20,354 bases of DNA. Origin: CAZDBA01 sp964503615 (GTDB lineage: Bacteria; Planctomycetota; Planctomycetia; Pirellulales; Pirellulaceae). Every line of letters begins with the position of its first letter. Position 1 is the stretch's first letter. The stretch is from NCBI GenBank assembly GCA_964503615.1, contig CAZDBA010000095.1, positions 1 through 20,354 of the forward strand, in the 5' to 3' direction. The notes beneath the pieces are model-generated. The model did no database searches, was not told the DNA's origin, and was given only the letters and a program-made list of their open reading frames with translations. The translations under genes were made by a program, and so were the position numbers. Positions 1 to 7,903 of this stretch are shown here, in pieces.

Positions 1-81
1 TACGTGCAGCAAAGCCGGGAGGAGATGGAGGTTCTGTTCACGTTGCTGGCCGATCTTTACGAGCGTGGCAGCGTAATGCTG
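1..81 (+). pseudogene. istB: IS21-family istB ATPase fragment (C-terminal part)
   Basis: Frame 1 from the first base reads YVQQSREEMEVLFTLLADLY followed by ERGSVML. This matches the conserved region after Walker B in IstB, the AAA+ helper ATPase of IS21 transposases, where the family continues with a TSNLPFS-type stretch. Here similarity stops after the ML codons (near base 81) and the sequence becomes the 3' end of a DUF1559 gene. The upstream part lies outside the window and the C-terminal part is missing, so no functional protein can come from this copy. Recognition is from memory of the family. The abrupt end inside the gene, not at an IS terminus, means deletion or misassembly. Confidence 0.72.
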
Positions 82-182
82 CCTCAACTCAGTTTCTGAC
101 AGATCAAACAGATCCTGTTGTCTACAATCAATTGGTCAACTTTCATGACGGCCTTGAGGTAAAAAACCCATTCGACAACTAA
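81..182 (+). pseudogene. 3' remnant of a DUF1559 (H-X9-DG) gene
   Basis: The last 33 codons read ASTQFLTDQTDPVVYNQLVN, then FHDGLEVKNPFDN and a TAA stop. This is nearly the same as the C-terminus of the intact DUF1559 gene that follows (ASTQFLTNQVDRVVYNQLVN at its end), also at DNA level around 85-155 versus 1113-1183. It is therefore the tail of a tandem paralogue. Its front, including the prepilin-like N-terminus, is absent because istB-like sequence replaces it from about base 81 leftwards. Either the gene was destroyed by an IS-associated deletion or the contig end is chimeric. Confidence 0.75.
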
Positions 183-221
183 GTCTCAATTGCGCTAAGG
201 TTCCATTTCAAGAAGATATTT

Positions 222-1214
222 ATGTCAAAAAGTTATACTCATAACCCAAAAGGTTTTACTCTCGGCGAACTGCTCGCAGTAATTGCGATTATTTGCATTT
301 TGCTTGGATTGCTTTTTCCTTTCCTACTGCAAAAACGTACCGAAGCGCGTCGCATAACTTGCTCAAACAATATGCGCCAAATTGGACTCGCGTTGTACAA
401 CCACGACGCGGCTTCGGGCGAGTTTCCCCCTGGGATCACGATCCCAACCGGTTCGTCGCCACCCGTTACCGAATCCGTTTGGGCTGCATCAGCTTGGTTG
501 TTGCCGTATTTAGAAATTAGCTGCACTTTTGATGTTTTGGCCCCAACTCCTGAGACTTTCCTTACGGCAGCAACTCCTGGAACTCAAAATTTCCTAACTG
601 CGCCAACGTCGCACATGAGTCTATTTCGTTGCCCTTCAGATGCAGGCACCGATCTAAATACTGCTCGTCCCGGTCTTATTCCCAACCGAGACACTGCTAA
701 ATCGAATTTTGTTTTTGCTAACAACGCCTCGCCAATAACTTCAGATGCCAACGGAAATCTATCGGCGACAGACGAAGCGGATTGCAATTCATCAGACGAC
801 ATTGCCAATGGACTTTTTTGTGATACTTCACGCGGGCTCAGTAGCATGGAAAACGATGGAACAACCAACACAATCATCGTTTCAGAGCGTCGCACAAGTT
901 CAAAAAATCAAAAGGTCACACAACCTAGCGCGGGCCTCTTGTTCGGCGCACGTGGTTCTGACATCTCCACTTCTGGAAATGAAGTATCTAACGGAATCGC
1001 CGATGTTTGTTTTTCAACGATCGGTGGTATCAACACCGTTAATCCAGCTCGTGATGCTTCCCAAGGGATTTCGTCAAACCACCCTCGTGGCGTGAATATC
1101 GTTTTGGGTGATGCATCCACTCAGTTTCTGACAAATCAAGTCGATCGAGTTGTCTACAATCAATTGGTCAATTTTCATGACCAACCTGTACTGGAAAACG
1201 TTATCTCTAATTAA
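222..1214 (+). CDS. DUF1559 domain protein, prepilin-type N-terminus
   Basis: 330 aa. The N-terminus has a type IV prepilin/pseudopilin signal: short basic leader, then G11-FTLGE with the conserved Glu at +5, a hydrophobic helix (about 17-35), then a basic RRITCSNNMRQIGLALYNHD segment typical of the family. DGTTNTIIVSERR (near 208-220) matches the family's DG-T/S-NT core. The C-terminus carries H287-X9-D297, followed by Ala instead of the usual Gly (the H-X9-DG motif). Expected location is the inner membrane or cell surface after prepilin peptidase cleavage; the function of these very numerous planctomycete proteins is unknown. An AGAAG site 6 nt upstream supports the ATG. It follows the remnant of a tandem paralogue by 39 nt. 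Confidence 0.93.
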   Translation: MSKSYTHNPKGFTLGELLAVIAIICILLGLLFPFLLQKRTEARRITCSNNMRQIGLALYNHDAASGEFPPGITIPTGSSPPVTESVWAASAWLLPYLEISCTFDVLAPTPETFLTAATPGTQNFLTAPTSHMSLFRCPSDAGTDLNTARPGLIPNRDTAKSNFVFANNASPITSDANGNLSATDEADCNSSDDIANGLFCDTSRGLSSMENDGTTNTIIVSERRTSSKNQKVTQPSAGLLFGARGSDISTSGNEVSNGIADVCFSTIGGINTVNPARDASQGISSNHPRGVNIVLGDASTQFLTNQVDRVVYNQLVNFHDQPVLENVISN

Positions 1215-1279
1215 GTTAATCATCAGTTTGGCAAGCTGGTCGGCGAATCGAAAAAAGGGGCCTTTCACTCCCGCGAAAG

Positions 1280-1357
1280 ATGCGTAAGCCGCGCTACTTT
1301 CGGCGGAGCGAAAGGGCGACGATGCTCTGGCAGGCAGAGCCATGCTACGGCTCTGCC
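1280..1357. repeat. GC-rich intergenic element with hairpin, possible bidirectional terminator
   Basis: Between the convergent ends of the DUF1559 gene and the PLP enzyme gene. Bases 1333-1341 (ggcagagcc) and 1349-1357 (ggctctgcc) form a perfect 9-bp stem with a 7-nt loop. The preceding part (gctactttcggcggagcgaa, 1296-1315) resembles intergenic repeats I recall from Pirellulales genomes. No long T-run follows on either strand, so intrinsic termination is uncertain. Confidence 0.45.
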
Positions 1358-1387
1358 GTGTACCCTCCAGCACCAACTGGCTCTCAC

Positions 1388-2497
1388 CTAATGGGGTTCG
1401 CGATCTCTTGCTGCAATCTTCCACTTTTGCGTTGCCACGCCATCGACCACAACATGCGCAAACGGATAGACCGCCGAAGCCGGACACGCGTGACGAGGTA
1501 ACGCGACCAATGCATCGCCAATCTGCAATTGGTCACACAAATCGGTTTCAATCACCAAATGCTCCTCCGAATGAATGATCTCTTTCGCATCGGGAACAGT
1601 TGGAAAAGTCAAACGCTGTCCCTGAGGAGGATCGGCCGCGCATGCTTTGTGCCCCACGTCCAACGTTACACGCCTGCCGCCGGTTTTACTTATCACACGA
1701 GTCAAAATTCCCGACGCTGGCTTGAAATCCAAATCAGCAAACAACCGGCCATACTGGGTATCGTATAACGAAGTCGTACCGGGGCTCAGCTGAATACCCG
1801 GCTCTCCCACCTCAGCCAAAATCGGAAACGAACCGGTACCACCTGCAACGACATGTGGAATCGGCAAACCGGTCATCTGTAACTGGTTTCGAAAACGGGT
1901 AAGCTGCTGCCAGTTCGCCAGCACACATCCACGTCGCTCCTCGGGATCAGGCTGGCGATGTTGACCGTCGTACCAATGAAGTCCACCCGGTTCCAAACCA
2001 GGCGCTGCCGCAATCATTTCATATAACTCGATCGCATCGGGGCCGGGAAGAATTCCCGTTCGGTTCATGCCCGGATTCAGATCCAAATAAACGTAGACTT
2101 GGCCGATCGAAGCGATCACTTCTGACAACTGAGTCAACGCGGACGGGCAATCGACTAACGAACTGAACCTGACTTGCGGAAATTTGTCTACTAGTTCAGC
2201 CCAACGTATCAGGTTGGGACCGACCAATTGATACGCGAGCAAGATATCTCTGACCCCGGCAGCTATCAGCATCTCCGCCTCAGCGATCGTCGCACACTTA
2301 TGGTCTGTGATGCCAAGCTCCAATTGCATTTGCACAATTTCGCGAGTCTTGTGTGTTTTACAGTGTGGTCGCAACCGACTAGGATCTCCGGCAATTCGAA
2401 CCATCTCCGCAAGATTGTGATCCAACAATTCGCGAAAGATAAGCAAGCCGGGCGAGTACAGCTCGCTCACATTCTTAATCTCGTAAACGTCGGCCAT
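1388..2497 (-). CDS. PLP-dependent D-threonine aldolase / D-serine dehydratase-like enzyme
   Basis: 369 aa. Fold-type III PLP enzyme: an alanine racemase-type N-terminal barrel followed by a D-serine dehydratase-like C-terminal domain. R43-PHCKTHK places Lys47 as the PLP Schiff-base lysine (the family motif is RPHxKTHK). Near the end R335-HACPA gives the His336-x-Cys338 pair that binds zinc in eukaryotic D-serine dehydratase and the divalent metal in D-threonine aldolase. Such enzymes split or deaminate D-beta-hydroxy amino acids in the cytoplasm; the substrate cannot be told from sequence alone. It is transcribed divergently from metG and convergently with the DUF1559 gene. The ATG start has no obvious Shine-Dalgarno. 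Confidence 0.9.
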   Translation of the reverse strand: MADVYEIKNVSELYSPGLLIFRELLDHNLAEMVRIAGDPSRLRPHCKTHKTREIVQMQLELGITDHKCATIAEAEMLIAAGVRDILLAYQLVGPNLIRWAELVDKFPQVRFSSLVDCPSALTQLSEVIASIGQVYVYLDLNPGMNRTGILPGPDAIELYEMIAAAPGLEPGGLHWYDGQHRQPDPEERRGCVLANWQQLTRFRNQLQMTGLPIPHVVAGGTGSFPILAEVGEPGIQLSPGTTSLYDTQYGRLFADLDFKPASGILTRVISKTGGRRVTLDVGHKACAADPPQGQRLTFPTVPDAKEIIHSEEHLVIETDLCDQLQIGDALVALPRHACPASAVYPFAHVVVDGVATQKWKIAARDREPH

Positions 2498-2567
2498 AGC
2501 CAGTCAGTACCCTTCGTTCGTAGTGAAAATGGTCTAAAATCTGCTTTGAAATTTTTGCAAGAATAAA

Positions 2568-2630
2568 ATCGGTTTTGCAACCGCCTACACGGTTGCTCAA
2601 GGAGCGTAGGAGTCAACTACGATAACCGAT
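2568..2630 (+). promoter_or_regulatory. Possible structured RNA leader of metG (three-way junction)
   Basis: Three nested complementarities end 25 nt before the metG ATG. The outer stem pairs atcggtt (2568-2574) with aaccgat (2624-2630). Hairpin 1 pairs gcaaccg (2577-2583) with cggttgc (2590-2596). Hairpin 2 pairs cgtag (2605-2609) with ctacg (2617-2621). The hairpin 1 loop contains cctac (2584-2588), complementary to gtagg (2606-2610), so an alternative fold that opens hairpin 2 is possible. I do not recognise a known riboswitch or T-box motif. All stems were read by eye; covariation is untested. Confidence 0.4.
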
Positions 2631-2655
2631 TCGATTTTGATGGATAGATAAATCA

Positions 2656-4743
2656 ATGAACAAACGAAAAATCCTGGTCACTGCCGCGTTGCCCTACGCG
2701 AATGGACCGATTCACTTAGGCCATCTGGTCGAATATATCCAGACCGACATCTGGGTTCGCTTTCAAAAGCTTCGCGGGCACCGTTGCGTTTTCATGTGGG
2801 CAGACGACACGCATGGTACTGCGATCATGATCCGAGCACGCAAAGAAGGCCGCTCGGAAGAGGAAGTGATCGCTCAATCGAGCGAGGAACATCAACGGGA
2901 CTTTACCGGCTTCCAAATCGGCTACGACAACTACGGCAGCACGCACAGCGACGCCAACAAAAAGTTGTGCGGAGAGTTCTGGCAATCGATTCGTGACGCC
3001 GGTTTGGTCAAGGAAAAAGATGTTGAGCAATTGTTCGATACCGAGCAAGGCACGTTTCTGGCCGACCGCTTCGTCACGGGCACATGTCCCAATCCCAATT
3101 GCAACGCCCCCGATCAGGCAGGCGATAACTGCAGCAAATGCGGTCATACCTACAGCCCTGTCGAATTGATCGATCCGATCAGCACGCTTTCTGGCACAAC
3201 GCCCGAAGTCCGCACGGCCAAGCATCTGTTTATCGAACTGGAACAGCTTCACCCGTTCCTGGAAGAGTGGACTCAGTCGGGAGATCACCTCCAAACCGAA
3301 GTCGCAAACTACCTCAAAGGGCACTTTCTGGGCGACTCGACCAGCAAAGAAGGGCGCAAGGAACTGCGCGATTGGGACATCTCTCGACCGGCACCCTATT
3401 TTGGATTTGAGATTCCAGACAGCCCCGGAAACTACTGGTACGTTTGGTTCGACGCGCCGATCGGCTACATCGCCTCGACACAGGAGTGGTGTGATCGCAA
3501 CGGTGAGAATCTTGACGACTGGTGGAAGAATCCTGACACCGAGATTCACCACTTCATCGGCAAAGACATCATCTACTTCCACACCTTGTTTTGGCCCGGC
3601 ATGCTCAAGAGCGCGGGTTACTCATTGCCAACGCGAGTTCAAATCCACGGCTTTCTCACTGTCAACGGTGAGAAAATGTCGAAGCGAAAGGGAACAGCGT
3701 TCAAAGCTGAAACCTATCTCAAGCATTTGGACCCCTCGGCGTTACGCTATTTCTACGCCAGCAAATTAGGCGCGAAACTGGACGACATCGACTTGGACTT
3801 TGACGAGTTCAAAACAAAAGTCGATTCGGACCTCGTAGGCAAAGTCGTCAACCTCGCATCCCGAAGTGCAAAATTCGTAGCCAAGGTCGGACTTTCGGCC
3901 AGCTATCCTGACGATGGTGGCCTCTTTCAACGAGGCGCCGAGGCGGGCGAAGAGATCGCGGCGGCGTACGAAGCTTGCGAGTACAGCAAAGCGATGCGAT
4001 TGATTCTGGAACTGGCCGATATCGCAAACCCATTCGTGGAAAACGCTCAACCATGGGTGCTGAAGAAAGACGCGGAAAAGGCTCAGGAACTGCAAGACGT
4101 TTGCACGATCGCACTGAACCTGTTCCGACAACTGATCGTTTACCTCTCACCCGTCTTGCCAGAATTGGCGGAACAAGTGGGTGACTTGCTGAACGATCCG
4201 ATCACGTCATGGGAACAGTCGCAAACACCCCTGGTTGGAACACAAATCAACAAGTTTAAACATTTAATGAAACGAATCGAAGAAAAGGATATCAACGCAA
4301 TGGTCGAAGAAAGCAAACAGGAGGCGGAAGCGGCAGCAGCTGCCGAAGCAACCGCAGCCACCGCTGACAAGTATGGCGATACGGGCGAGCCACTGGAAGC
4401 AGAACCGATGGCCGAAGAGTGTACCATCGATGACTTTATGAAAGTCGACTTGAGGGTTGCCCGCGTGATCAAAGCGGAGCATGTCGAAGGAGCTCGTAAG
4501 CTGTTGCAATTGACGCTCAGCTTGGGCGGCGGCGTGACGAAAAACGTCTTCGCTGGAATCAAAGCGGCTTACGAACCAGAAAAGCTCGAAGGACGTTTGG
4601 TTGTAATGGTCGCCAACCTGAAACCAAGAAAAATGAAGTTTGGTTTGAGTGAAGGCATGGTCTGCGCGTCTGGCTTGGGCGGCGAAGACGTCTATGTCCT
4701 CAGTCCCGACGAAGGTGCAAAGCCTGGCCAACGGGTTCACTAG
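2656..4743 (+). CDS. metG: Methionine--tRNA ligase
   Basis: 695 aa, the length of the long MetG form. It charges tRNA-Met with methionine in the cytoplasm. The class I HIGH signature is H20-LGH within PYANGPIHLGH. The zinc knuckle has four cysteines, C144, C149, C159 and C162 (CPNPNC and CSKCG). The KMSKS loop is K340-MSKR. After the anticodon-binding helical domain comes an Ala/Glu-rich flexible linker (about 554-585), then a C-terminal EMAP/Trbp111-type tRNA-binding domain (about 588-695, beginning DDFMKVDLRVARV) that drives dimerisation in the E. coli-type enzyme. All key motifs are present. The upstream leader may be structured. Confidence 0.98.
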   Translation: MNKRKILVTAALPYANGPIHLGHLVEYIQTDIWVRFQKLRGHRCVFMWADDTHGTAIMIRARKEGRSEEEVIAQSSEEHQRDFTGFQIGYDNYGSTHSDANKKLCGEFWQSIRDAGLVKEKDVEQLFDTEQGTFLADRFVTGTCPNPNCNAPDQAGDNCSKCGHTYSPVELIDPISTLSGTTPEVRTAKHLFIELEQLHPFLEEWTQSGDHLQTEVANYLKGHFLGDSTSKEGRKELRDWDISRPAPYFGFEIPDSPGNYWYVWFDAPIGYIASTQEWCDRNGENLDDWWKNPDTEIHHFIGKDIIYFHTLFWPGMLKSAGYSLPTRVQIHGFLTVNGEKMSKRKGTAFKAETYLKHLDPSALRYFYASKLGAKLDDIDLDFDEFKTKVDSDLVGKVVNLASRSAKFVAKVGLSASYPDDGGLFQRGAEAGEEIAAAYEACEYSKAMRLILELADIANPFVENAQPWVLKKDAEKAQELQDVCTIALNLFRQLIVYLSPVLPELAEQVGDLLNDPITSWEQSQTPLVGTQINKFKHLMKRIEEKDINAMVEESKQEAEAAAAAEATAATADKYGDTGEPLEAEPMAEECTIDDFMKVDLRVARVIKAEHVEGARKLLQLTLSLGGGVTKNVFAGIKAAYEPEKLEGRLVVMVANLKPRKMKFGLSEGMVCASGLGGEDVYVLSPDEGAKPGQRVH

Positions 4744-4760
4744 TTCGTAGCTCGCCCTCT

Positions 4761-4784
4761 CCGAGGCGAGTAATGACGCCTCGG
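4761..4784. terminator. Hairpin downstream of metG
   Basis: ccgaggcg (4761-4768) and cgcctcgg (4777-4784) form a perfect 8-bp stem with an 8-nt loop, 17 nt after the metG stop. It is followed by aaaag, not a T-run, so on the plus strand it could be a Rho-assisted terminator, a 3'-end stabiliser or one more GC-rich intergenic repeat. It lies only 33 nt before the next start codon. Confidence 0.4.
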
Positions 4785-4817
4785 AAAAGCGTGCTACTTT
4801 GACAAGGGACTATCCAT

Positions 4818-5374
4818 TTGACTTGGCTCCATCGACTTACCGATCGGCTCGCACTACACCCGACCACCCATGCTATCGATCCGGGCTCTTTGCAACGAGA
4901 GATGATTCCCGCTGGCGAGGATCATATCGAAGCTTGGACGACCGAAACCAATCCTGATCTCGATCCCAAAGTAGTCGTGATCAAGTTCATAGGTAACGGA
5001 GGTCGGGCCGAACGTTCCACCGCGCAACCGGCAAGCTTATGGAGCAACACGCACGCGAAAGTCTGGAGCATCAATCCGTTTGGATACGGTGGCAGTAGTG
5101 GAATCGCGACGTTGCAACGATTCCCTGAAATGGTGGACGCCGTCTACAACCACATCCGCAATCGGTTCCCCGATCTAAAGATCGTTGTGTTTGGAAACAG
5201 TATCGGCAGCATCAGTGCTTTGCGAATGGCCGCGAAATATCCGGTGGACGGGCTGTGCATTCGCAATCCGGTCCCCATCCATCAGTTGCTTTCGCGGCGT
5301 CCCAAATACGCGTTACCTACTTTGGGCTTGAGCAACGTGTTGGCTTGGCAAGTCCCCCAGGAATTGAACGCAGT
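4818..5374 (+). CDS. Alpha/beta hydrolase, 3' end lost in scaffold gap
   Basis: 186 codons are visible before the N run. VVIKFIGNGG (about 53-62) resembles the oxyanion-hole strand of alpha/beta hydrolases, and FGNSIGS places the nucleophile at Ser128 in a G-N-S-I-G elbow. NPFGYGGSSG precedes it, as in serine aminopeptidase/BAAT-like hydrolases. The catalytic Asp and His would lie in the missing part. The TTG start is chosen because AAGGGA (4804-4809) sits 8 nt upstream and a TGA stop at 4800 closes the frame. Substrate unknown. The stop codon must be in or next to the gap, since the plus strand after the gap is the shadow of the convergent gene. Confidence 0.8.
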
Positions 5375-5474
5375 NNNNNNNNNNNNNNNNNNNNNNNNNN
5401 NNNNNNNNNNNNNNNNNNNNNNNNNNNNNNNNNNNNNNNNNNNNNNNNNNNNNNNNNNNNNNNNNNNNNNNNNN
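5375..5474. other. Scaffold gap (100 N)
   Basis: Exactly 100 consecutive N, the conventional placeholder for a gap of unknown length. It hides the 3' ends of two convergent genes, the alpha/beta hydrolase (+) and the BshC-like gene (-). Any reading frame crossing it is artificial. Confidence 0.99.
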
Positions 5475-7058
5475 GCATCTTTCCTGACTAAAACAACAAA
5501 AACTATATTCGCGAGAATTGAGAATCCGGCTATAGGCCAGTTGTTCTCGTTTATTTTCAATCGCCGCTTTGGTTTTGCGAGCCTGATCGAGGATCAATTT
5601 TTGAAGCGATTCGTTGCAACGCGTGATGGCGTCGTGACGTTGTTTTCTGTCAGACGAGAAAGCGATCCAATCCTGTTTTTCTTTGATCAACACTTGCGCT
5701 GATTCATCGTTGGCGTCAACAAATTGTTCAGGATGAAATTCCATCTCTCTCAATCGAACGGAATCGGCCGTGATGTCTGAGGATGTGACCGGTTCGAAAT
5801 CGAATGGAAGCGTGAACGTAGCCGTCGCGGTCAAATAAGCAGCAGGAGCAATGCTCCAAAATCGTGCGATGATCGCATCTGTTAATTGGTCGTATTTCGC
5901 GCCTCCGATCCCGTGAATAAACAGATCAGACAAAAAGGTCCGTGAATACATTGTGGTCATCAATGCTCGAGGACGAACCGCAATTCCAAGCTTGCTCAAC
6001 TCGGTGATTTGATTCACCGCATCCTCGCTACTCAAGATCAAACTCCATTCGCCGCGATCGGAGTATTCGATCTGCTTTCCCAAATTCCTGACAAACAAAG
6101 CTCGCCGCATCGGATTCTCATCCGTCCAAACCCAAAATGGTATCTCAAACCACTCGTCGACTTGGTCCAATGCGGGAACAGGATGGGCATTGCTCCGAAT
6201 TCGATTTACATCTCGATACTCCAACAAAGAACCGTTATAGATCTGTTGAAATTCTTCGATGCGGTTGGAAATCTCGATCAAGAAGTGAGCAAACGGCTCT
6301 GACCGACAAACTTCAGAAAGTGGAATCTCGTACGTCCGCAAACCGAGATCAAACTCAAGTCGATGCCGGGCAGCAGCGAGGGTGTGCCCCAGACGTTTTT
6401 GCGGATCGCAATAGTTCAAAGCGTGCTGCCACAACGGTTGGACAAGTGGCGAATCGATCACCGGGCTGATTGCAGCACTCACCCGCCGGCTAAACGACTC
6501 GAACATCTCTGGGTCCTGGATCTTGCAATTCTCAAATGGGATATTTCCTCCCGCTTTGTCGTAGGCAACCGTGACAATACCGGCTCGCCACTCGCCCAGA
6601 ATTTTCGGCACAGAAATAGTGGGGTGACCGCAAAGGTCATTGTCGACGATTAAGTTGATCGCGGTTGCACCGAACTGAGCACCCAAATCGGAGAGTGCCC
6701 AATTCTTAAACCACACGCCCGGATGAAACAGGCGAGGTTGGTGGCCCGACATGATCACACCGGTTGTTGGCGTTATATCAAGATCGTACCCGTCACAGTA
6801 TTGCGAGCTGTAACTTTGAGCGGAAAAGATCAGGTGGTTGCGAGCTTCGGAACGCAGCTGGGAAATCGGTTGTCCGTTGACCAGAAAATTGTGGTCCTGA
6901 ATCGTCTGTAAATTACGATTCCACAATTGCGAAATCTCAGCGGGCGGCGGAACAACAAGCGCTTCGCCATGCGACCGAGGCGCGCGAATCCGATTCCTTT
7001 GAATCGGTTGTGAAGTCGCTGAATCTAGATCGGGTTGATCGTTAACCGACCCGTTCAT
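5475..7058 (-). CDS. Conserved protein remotely resembling BshC, C-terminus lost in gap
   Basis: 528 codons are visible; the gene runs into the N gap. MSGHQPRLFHPGVWFKNWAL resembles the GxQxGLxxGPLYTxxK region of BshC, the putative cysteine-adding enzyme of bacillithiol synthesis. IVDNDLCGHPT falls where BshC has its xxEDHDxxE motif. HGIGGAKYDQLTDAI sits where BshC has a GPxExxY segment, followed by a helical C-terminal region (KAAIENKREQLA). The similarity is motif-level only, so function is not assigned. I prefer the ATG at 7058; a TTG at 7094 is possible. The start overlaps the upstream glycosyltransferase stop by 17 nt, suggesting translational coupling. No Shine-Dalgarno is seen. Confidence 0.75.
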
Positions 7059-7782
7059 TTTGGAGTTTTTCACAATTTGATGGTAGTGCTGCAAAACTTC
7101 GATTGAGTACTTCGTAATAGTAGTTCAATCGTGTCGCGCCGTCGTCCAGGTCACCACCAAAACTTCGTGATTCATCCAAATAGATTAGGGGAACCGCGAC
7201 TTCAATTACGTCCAGCTCTTTACATGCGGCCTGCACCCACAATTCCAGGGGCATGGCGTAACCTTTTTCGGTGATTTCCAAAGTACGCAAAGCTGCAACG
7301 CGATAGGCTTTAAAGCCACAAAACGCATCGGTGATTCCAAACCCAAGATGTTCGTTGATCACCGCGGTGATAGTTTGATTGATCTTTCGACGTTGCTCAG
7401 GAGCCTCGCTGTCTGCGTCAAACTTTTTGAAGTAACGGCTGCCCGAAACGATATCGACCTGTGAGTCTTCACAAGTCTCGACAAACTGCATAATCCGCTG
7501 CGGCTCGTGCTGCCCATCGCAATCGACTGTCACCAAAATCGAATACTCGTGCTCTATTGCATACTGGAATGCAGTATTCAGTGCAGCGCCATAGCCTTGG
7601 TTCTGTTCGTGTTGAACAAGGATAATATCGTCGCGTTGTTGGAGAAGCTCAGCCGTGCCATCGGTGCTGCCGTCATCGACAACCAAAACGTCAGGAGAGT
7701 GTTTCAGAACCTCGTCCAGAACTTCGTTGACCGTAGTCACTTCGTTGAAAACGGGCAGCGCTGTGATAAATCGTTTTTTCAT
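7042..7782 (-). CDS. Family 2 glycosyltransferase (dolichol-phosphate mannose synthase-like)
   Basis: 246 aa, GT-A fold. FITALPVFNE at the N-terminus and VVDDGSTDGT form the nucleotide-sugar binding part; VDCDGQH is the DxD metal site; SGSRYFK and DAFCGFKAYR match the acceptor-side motifs of the DPM1/DPG-synthase subgroup. Such enzymes move a sugar from a nucleotide donor to a polyprenyl phosphate or similar acceptor at the inner face of the membrane. There is no C-terminal membrane helix, so it is a short cytosolic or peripheral form. Donor and acceptor are unknown. Its 3' end overlaps the BshC-like gene by 17 nt; the Nif3-like gene lies 121 nt upstream on the same strand. Confidence 0.92.
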   Translation of the reverse strand: MKKRFITALPVFNEVTTVNEVLDEVLKHSPDVLVVDDGSTDGTAELLQQRDDIILVQHEQNQGYGAALNTAFQYAIEHEYSILVTVDCDGQHEPQRIMQFVETCEDSQVDIVSGSRYFKKFDADSEAPEQRRKINQTITAVINEHLGFGITDAFCGFKAYRVAALRTLEITEKGYAMPLELWVQAACKELDVIEVAVPLIYLDESRSFGGDLDDGATRLNYYYEVLNRSFAALPSNCEKLQNERVG

Positions 7783-7903
7783 TTATGTTCCGCTATCTCA
7801 CGCAAAATGGATTGCCCGCTGTTGTGGACCATTTTAGAACCGGTCGCAGGTGGGTCAACGACAATCATACTTTCACGGCAAACTTGAGGCTTTTCGCGAG
7901 CGT

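Noticed and set aside
2498..2655. T-box leader for metG
   Set aside because: No T-box consensus or specifier-loop arrangement and no intrinsic terminator; only the three-way junction is supported.
2716..3582. Long minus-strand frame inside metG
   Set aside because: It is fully antisense to the catalytic domain of an unmistakable metG and has no recognisable motif.
4264..4740. Minus-strand frames over the metG C-terminus
   Set aside because: Shadow of the Ala-rich linker and tRNA-binding domain.
4818..5702. Plus-strand frame of 294 codons through the N run
   Set aside because: Only the part before 5375 is coding. After the gap the plus frame is the antisense of the BshC-like gene.
5313..7094. 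Minus-strand frame of 593 codons through the N run
   Set aside because: The part at 5313-5374 is antisense to the alpha/beta hydrolase, and the TTG at 7094 deepens the overlap with the glycosyltransferase, so I use 5475-7058.
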